64,000 nt of DNA from Gnetum montanum (Eukaryota; Streptophyta; Gnetopsida; Gnetales; Gnetaceae): assembly GCA_015680685.1 (NCBI GenBank), contig MNCI01011496.1, positions 61,393 to 125,392 on the forward strand, in the 5' to 3' direction. Under the pieces are notes generated by a model. That model was not told the origin of the DNA. It did not search any database and was given only the letters and a program-made list of their open reading frames with translations. Positions 60,901 through 64,000 of this stretch are shown here, piece by piece; within the stretch, counting starts at the first letter, position 1, and each line of letters starts with the position of its first letter. The translations under genes were made by a program, and so were the position numbers.

Positions 60901-61413
60901 GCATCCTTGGACCATTTTCCCTCAAAGACTTATGTTGTCTTTCCTGTTGCAAATCCCTTTGATGTTGCACCTTTGTGGGATAATAGTCTCTCGAACCATA
61001 GTCCTTCGCAATGTATTCTGTGTGTAAGTGTTGCATGCCTATTCATGTGAGAGCATGAAGAAGCATGTTGGGGACTGAATATTCAAGAGGTAACATTATG
61101 TTACCTTCCAAGTCACACCAACGCAGTTGTTTATCTTGGTGGAGAATAAAGGTGAAGTCAAGTATATATTCATTGGGATGAATATATACCACACGAAACT
61201 ATTAAGGGATTGGCATATTAACATCATGTGTATCTTGCCGTCGATTGCTTCTTGTGTTAGTCCTAGGCGATGAAGTGCTTTTGTGTGAAGAAGAAGACAT
61301 CTTGTCTTGTTCAGTGTGCATTGTACTATTATCTTTTCCTTAACCAACCCTAAGGGTTCATTCCAATGATGTGAATGATTTCCTAAGTTCTACTTAGCAC
61401 ACAAACAACTAAG

Positions 61414-61432
61414 TCCCCAGCAATGGTGCCAA
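61414..61432 (-). promoter_or_regulatory. Primer-binding site, Asp tRNA type
   Basis: Minus strand TTGGCACCATTGCTGGGGA, close to the Athila-type TGGCGCCGTTGCCGGGGA. The differences are C to T or G to A changes, as expected from deamination. It adjoins the LTR end at 61433. Confidence 0.85.
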
Positions 61433-62239
61433 TGATGAGCGGCGAGGTACCCCTACACTCAACCATACAAATATGAGCATTCATGCACGATCCAGTCAAA
61501 TTCCAAGGACTAAGTGCCTATGTGCCTTTGTGGAACAATAATAGGTTGGTTAATCGTTGTCTTCCCAAACTTACTTGTATGTCACGGTTGTATGGTTAAG
61601 AAAGCTTGAGGCATATAATTTTTATAGTTTTTATGTGTTTTATATCCTGCGCTAGCAAGGAAGGGAAGAGAGATAACTAAGTAACTAATCTAATTTAACT
61701 ACTCATTAACTAATTTCTAATTACTCCTAACACCAATATCCATTCCCACTTGTTGTACACATCCTAAACTAGTGCAATGCTGCTGGGATTACCAAACGCT
61801 AATCGTTACTGAGTTACCAAGTGCCATACACATGCTCGAAGTGGTTGTATTGAGTGTATTTAACTAAGAGAGTTGTAGGGTAAGAGAAATCATTAATCAA
61901 CTAGGAAAGCATTAAATAATAATTAATGCTATTTAATCTATTCTGTATGTTGCAAGGTTTATCATAAAGTTCATCTTTATTGCCATACACAAAGTGTGCT
62001 CATGTACACAATGCTTGAATAAAGATCCGTTCACTCTATGACTCCTACTGCGGACACACATAAATAATTCTAACTCTAGAAGGAAAAAATAGCAAGAGTT
62101 TGGCTAAGGGACTAACTATCTAATGTGGAAACCAAGGGTGCTACCTCTTATTTATTGGCAAGGAGATAGGCTGTGATATCAGGTATCTGACATCGCATGG
62201 TTGGATCCGATATTGTGGACATGATATCGCGGTTCATCA
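61433..62239 (-). repeat. 5' LTR of the Athila-like element
   Basis: 807 bp, TGATGAGCGG to GCGGTTCATCA. The minus-strand TATA-like CAATAAATAAG lies at about 62150-62160, with GATATCGC-type boxes at 62165-62232 between it and the LTR start. It aligns with 52331-53161 along its whole length. Confidence 0.87.
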
Positions 62240-62244
62240 GTGGT

Positions 62245-62360
62245 TTTTCACCAGCACTCACTTTACAAAATTGTTGCATTTGTTGAGGTGGAGATAAATG
62301 GGATGTAATAATCCATCATCACCTAGAAAAAATCACAATGGATAGTATAAGACACCTTAG
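62245..62360 (-). mobile_element. T3 5' LTR, remaining end
   Basis: Sequence after the GTGGT duplication continues the T3 LTR (TTTTTCACCAG..., comparable to TGTTTCATTGG in T2 near 18410). The outer LTR end is not clear; 62360 is estimated from the T2 LTR length. Confidence 0.4.
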
Positions 62361-63834
62361 GATTCATACTAGTGAGTTGAACAACTTTGTCATTTGGACC
62401 ATCACCACTTGGCATTATTTCAAGGGTCAAAAATACAAATTATGGCTCAAAACCCTAGTTCTAAAGCTAAAAAATTTGGTGAAATAGAAATGAGATCAAA
62501 ATGAGGTTAAAACACCGGTTAACATTTTATGCATGATAATAAATCTTAGAGAAATATCATAACTTAGAAAATATTAATAAAATAATTAGATCTAAATACT
62601 AAACATATTGTTAAATAATTGTTGAATAAAGATAGATCAACCAAAACACATGCACATGGAAAAAATACCAACATATAAAATATAAAAATGTATCAAAATT
62701 TATCCTATCTAAAAGATAACATTACAATAAGAAACCTTTGCATGATTACAATTTCCCTAGATGCTTTAAATCCTAGGAAAAATTATAGGTCAATGATGGG
62801 ATCTAAGTAAAACCTGAAATGAGACCTAAAACTACAACCTTACCAAGGTCCTAGTTAACAACATAGATATATATCTAGCTCTTGTCGAAACTAGTAAGGT
62901 TTCTATCTCTCTAGTTCTATGTTTCATATGTTAGCTATGCAATTGGATGATCTCTCATTATTTATGCTTATAAGATTTGACATGATTGGGCAAAAAGGGT
63001 AATCTAAGAAAAAACTAAAAATAAAAGAAAATATCATTTTAAAAAATAAAATAAAATTAATATTTTAACATAGGCTAGTGCCTAGTGTTGGTTTAATGAA
63101 CATCCCCTAAGAGTTAGCTAATAGCTATGTCTAAGCCCAAACTAATAACAATGTCTAAGGTTAAAACATAACTAAAAAAGGGGCTAGTATAAGACCCTCT
63201 AAAAATAAGCTTAAAATTTAAAAATTAAAAATATTGATATAAAATTATTAGTTTATAAAAATACAAAATAAGCAAAATAGAGCATACCACCACCAAAGTA
63301 GTACCACATGTGCCAATCAACCATTTAGTACCTAATACTTATTACTCAAAACTCTAATAAAAGAGGTTAGTGTGCATATGATAAATTAAAATAAAACTTA
63401 AAATATTAAAAATTAAATTAAATTAAAATTAAGTAAAAAGGAAAATAAACATACACCCACGCGCACACACACATATAAAGAAAAACCAATTAAGAAGAAA
63501 ATAACAAGCCACATAAGTCAAACCATAAAAGAATAGTCAACAAAAAGAAAAATGTTAATAAAGAAGAGAGCATAGGATTAGCAAATAATACATTAAGGGT
63601 TCAAATGAAAAACACACTAAGGGATAAGGAGTATCTAAGGTAGCAATATTACATACTCCTCCTCCTTTAAGAATCTTCCTTCTAGAAGATCTTAAGTTGT
63701 TTCATATAGAGATCTTTCTTCACTTCCTATGTTACTTCTTAAGCTTTATACCTTTTCCAAATAATCTTTACCATGAGAATGACCTTAATTTTCAATCGCT
63801 CTTCATCCTTTCAACAATCTAAATTAAATAGTCT
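62361..63834. other. AT-rich flank, no recognised gene
   Basis: A-rich low complexity dominates 62980-63480, with a short CA run near 63465-63475. On the minus strand, a purine tract (AAAGGAGGAGGAGTATG, about 63650-63666) followed by TGTAATATTGC could be the 3' end of another Ty3 element, but the coding sequence needed to confirm it is not seen. Confidence 0.3.
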
Positions 63835-64000
63835 ATGAAAATAACATCGAGACGCGACTTACACTAGGCCGCGATATCGCCTAGGCGATATCGCAGCCGT
63901 CGCGATATCGTGTCTTCTCCTGCGATATCGCGTACGCGATATTGCATCCCGCCGCCATATCTATAAATAAGAGGCGGCACTCCCTTCATTTCCCAATCCT
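63835..64000 (+). promoter_or_regulatory. Start of a possible plus-strand LTR: five GCGATATCGC boxes and a TATA box
   Basis: GCGATATCGC or near-identical 10-mers start at 63871, 63885, 63902, 63922 and 63936. CTATAAATAAGAGGCGGCAC follows at 63961, almost the same as the TATA region of the Athila-like LTRs (CCTATAAATAAGAGGTGGCA on the minus strand near 53040). Box plus TATA order matches that family's U3. The true LTR start is unclear and the rest lies beyond the window. Confidence 0.6.

Larger units (their letters stand above)
52331..62239 (-). mobile_element. Complete Athila-like Ty3 element with TSD GTGGT
   Basis: 9909 bp, minus strand: 5' LTR 61433-62239, primer site 61414-61432, gag about 59380-60900, pol 55060-58907, 3' UTR, and 3' LTR 52331-53161. 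GTGGT flanks it exactly at 52326-52330 and 62240-62244. The LTR ends are TGATGA...CATCA. The two LTRs differ at roughly one base in ten over their first 200 bases by eye, so the insertion is old. The Asp-type primer site and VFMDDFSTYG in RT point to the Athila group. No env-like ORF remains. Confidence 0.88.

Noticed and set aside
60349-61050. Cysteine- and serine-rich plus-strand ORFs
   Set aside because: Antisense shadows of the charged region of Athila-like gag; composition follows from the opposite strand.
63420-63480. Microsatellite-like CA run near a TATA-like sequence
   Set aside because: Only a few CA units in A-rich low-complexity DNA; no promoter context.
1-64000. tRNA, rRNA, organelle insertions or an intact host gene
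   Set aside because: No cloverleaf or rRNA core sequence was recognised, no plastid or mitochondrial gene order was seen, and all convincing protein similarity is to retrotransposons apart from the decayed antisense gene.

Overview
The window is AT-rich, CpG-poor plant nuclear DNA made almost entirely of old, nested LTR retrotransposons. Every pol and gag fragment matches a plant lineage: Ty3 Tat/Ogre-like, Athila-like and chromovirus, and Ty1/copia including a Sirevirus-like element. LTRs are long, decay is deep and no intact host gene is visible, which suggests a large-genome seed plant. A gymnosperm is plausible, but the species cannot be fixed from the sequence.

Layout. 1-2790: a Ty1/copia integrase-RT-RNase H relic (minus). 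2820-10674: the 3' part of Tat-like element T1 (plus), made of a ~188-bp repeat array, pol and a 1.63-kb LTR. 11339-12653: a Sirevirus-type LTR, probably solo. 13283-16861: the 3' part of a chromovirus (minus), cut by element T2. 16862 to about 40385: T2 (minus), a ~23.5-kb Tat/Ogre-like element. Read 5'->3' on the minus strand it has an LTR fragment, leader, gag-protease, a ~10-kb spacer, RT-RNase H-integrase and an LTR. The spacer holds an antisense, intron-containing gene (plus strand, about 27208-32460) and a ~194-bp palindrome array (23477-26830). 40386-46492: a Sirevirus-like copia element (minus) without pol, with a second LTR of its own family lodged in gag. 46495-52330 plus about 62245-62360: gag-protease and LTR of a third Tat copy (T3), split by a complete 9.9-kb Athila-like element (52331-62239, minus) with perfect 5-bp target duplications. 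63835-64000: the start of what may be another LTR, carrying a striking GCGATATCGC array.

Most interesting system. The long spacer of T2 seems to combine an Ogre-type pro/RT intron, a captured gene whose first large exon resembles FCP1/SCP-type CTD phosphatases, and a palindrome array just upstream of that gene's probable start. T1 has an array of nearly the same period at the homologous place, but with a different palindrome. In both T1 and T2 the array's palindrome type resembles the dyad boxes just upstream of the TATA box in the same element's LTR. Other LTR families here (Athila-like, a probable copia LTR) also carry family-specific palindromic boxes upstream of TATA. This suggests element-specific regulatory boxes shared between LTR promoter and internal array. 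All alignments were done by eye and need computational testing.
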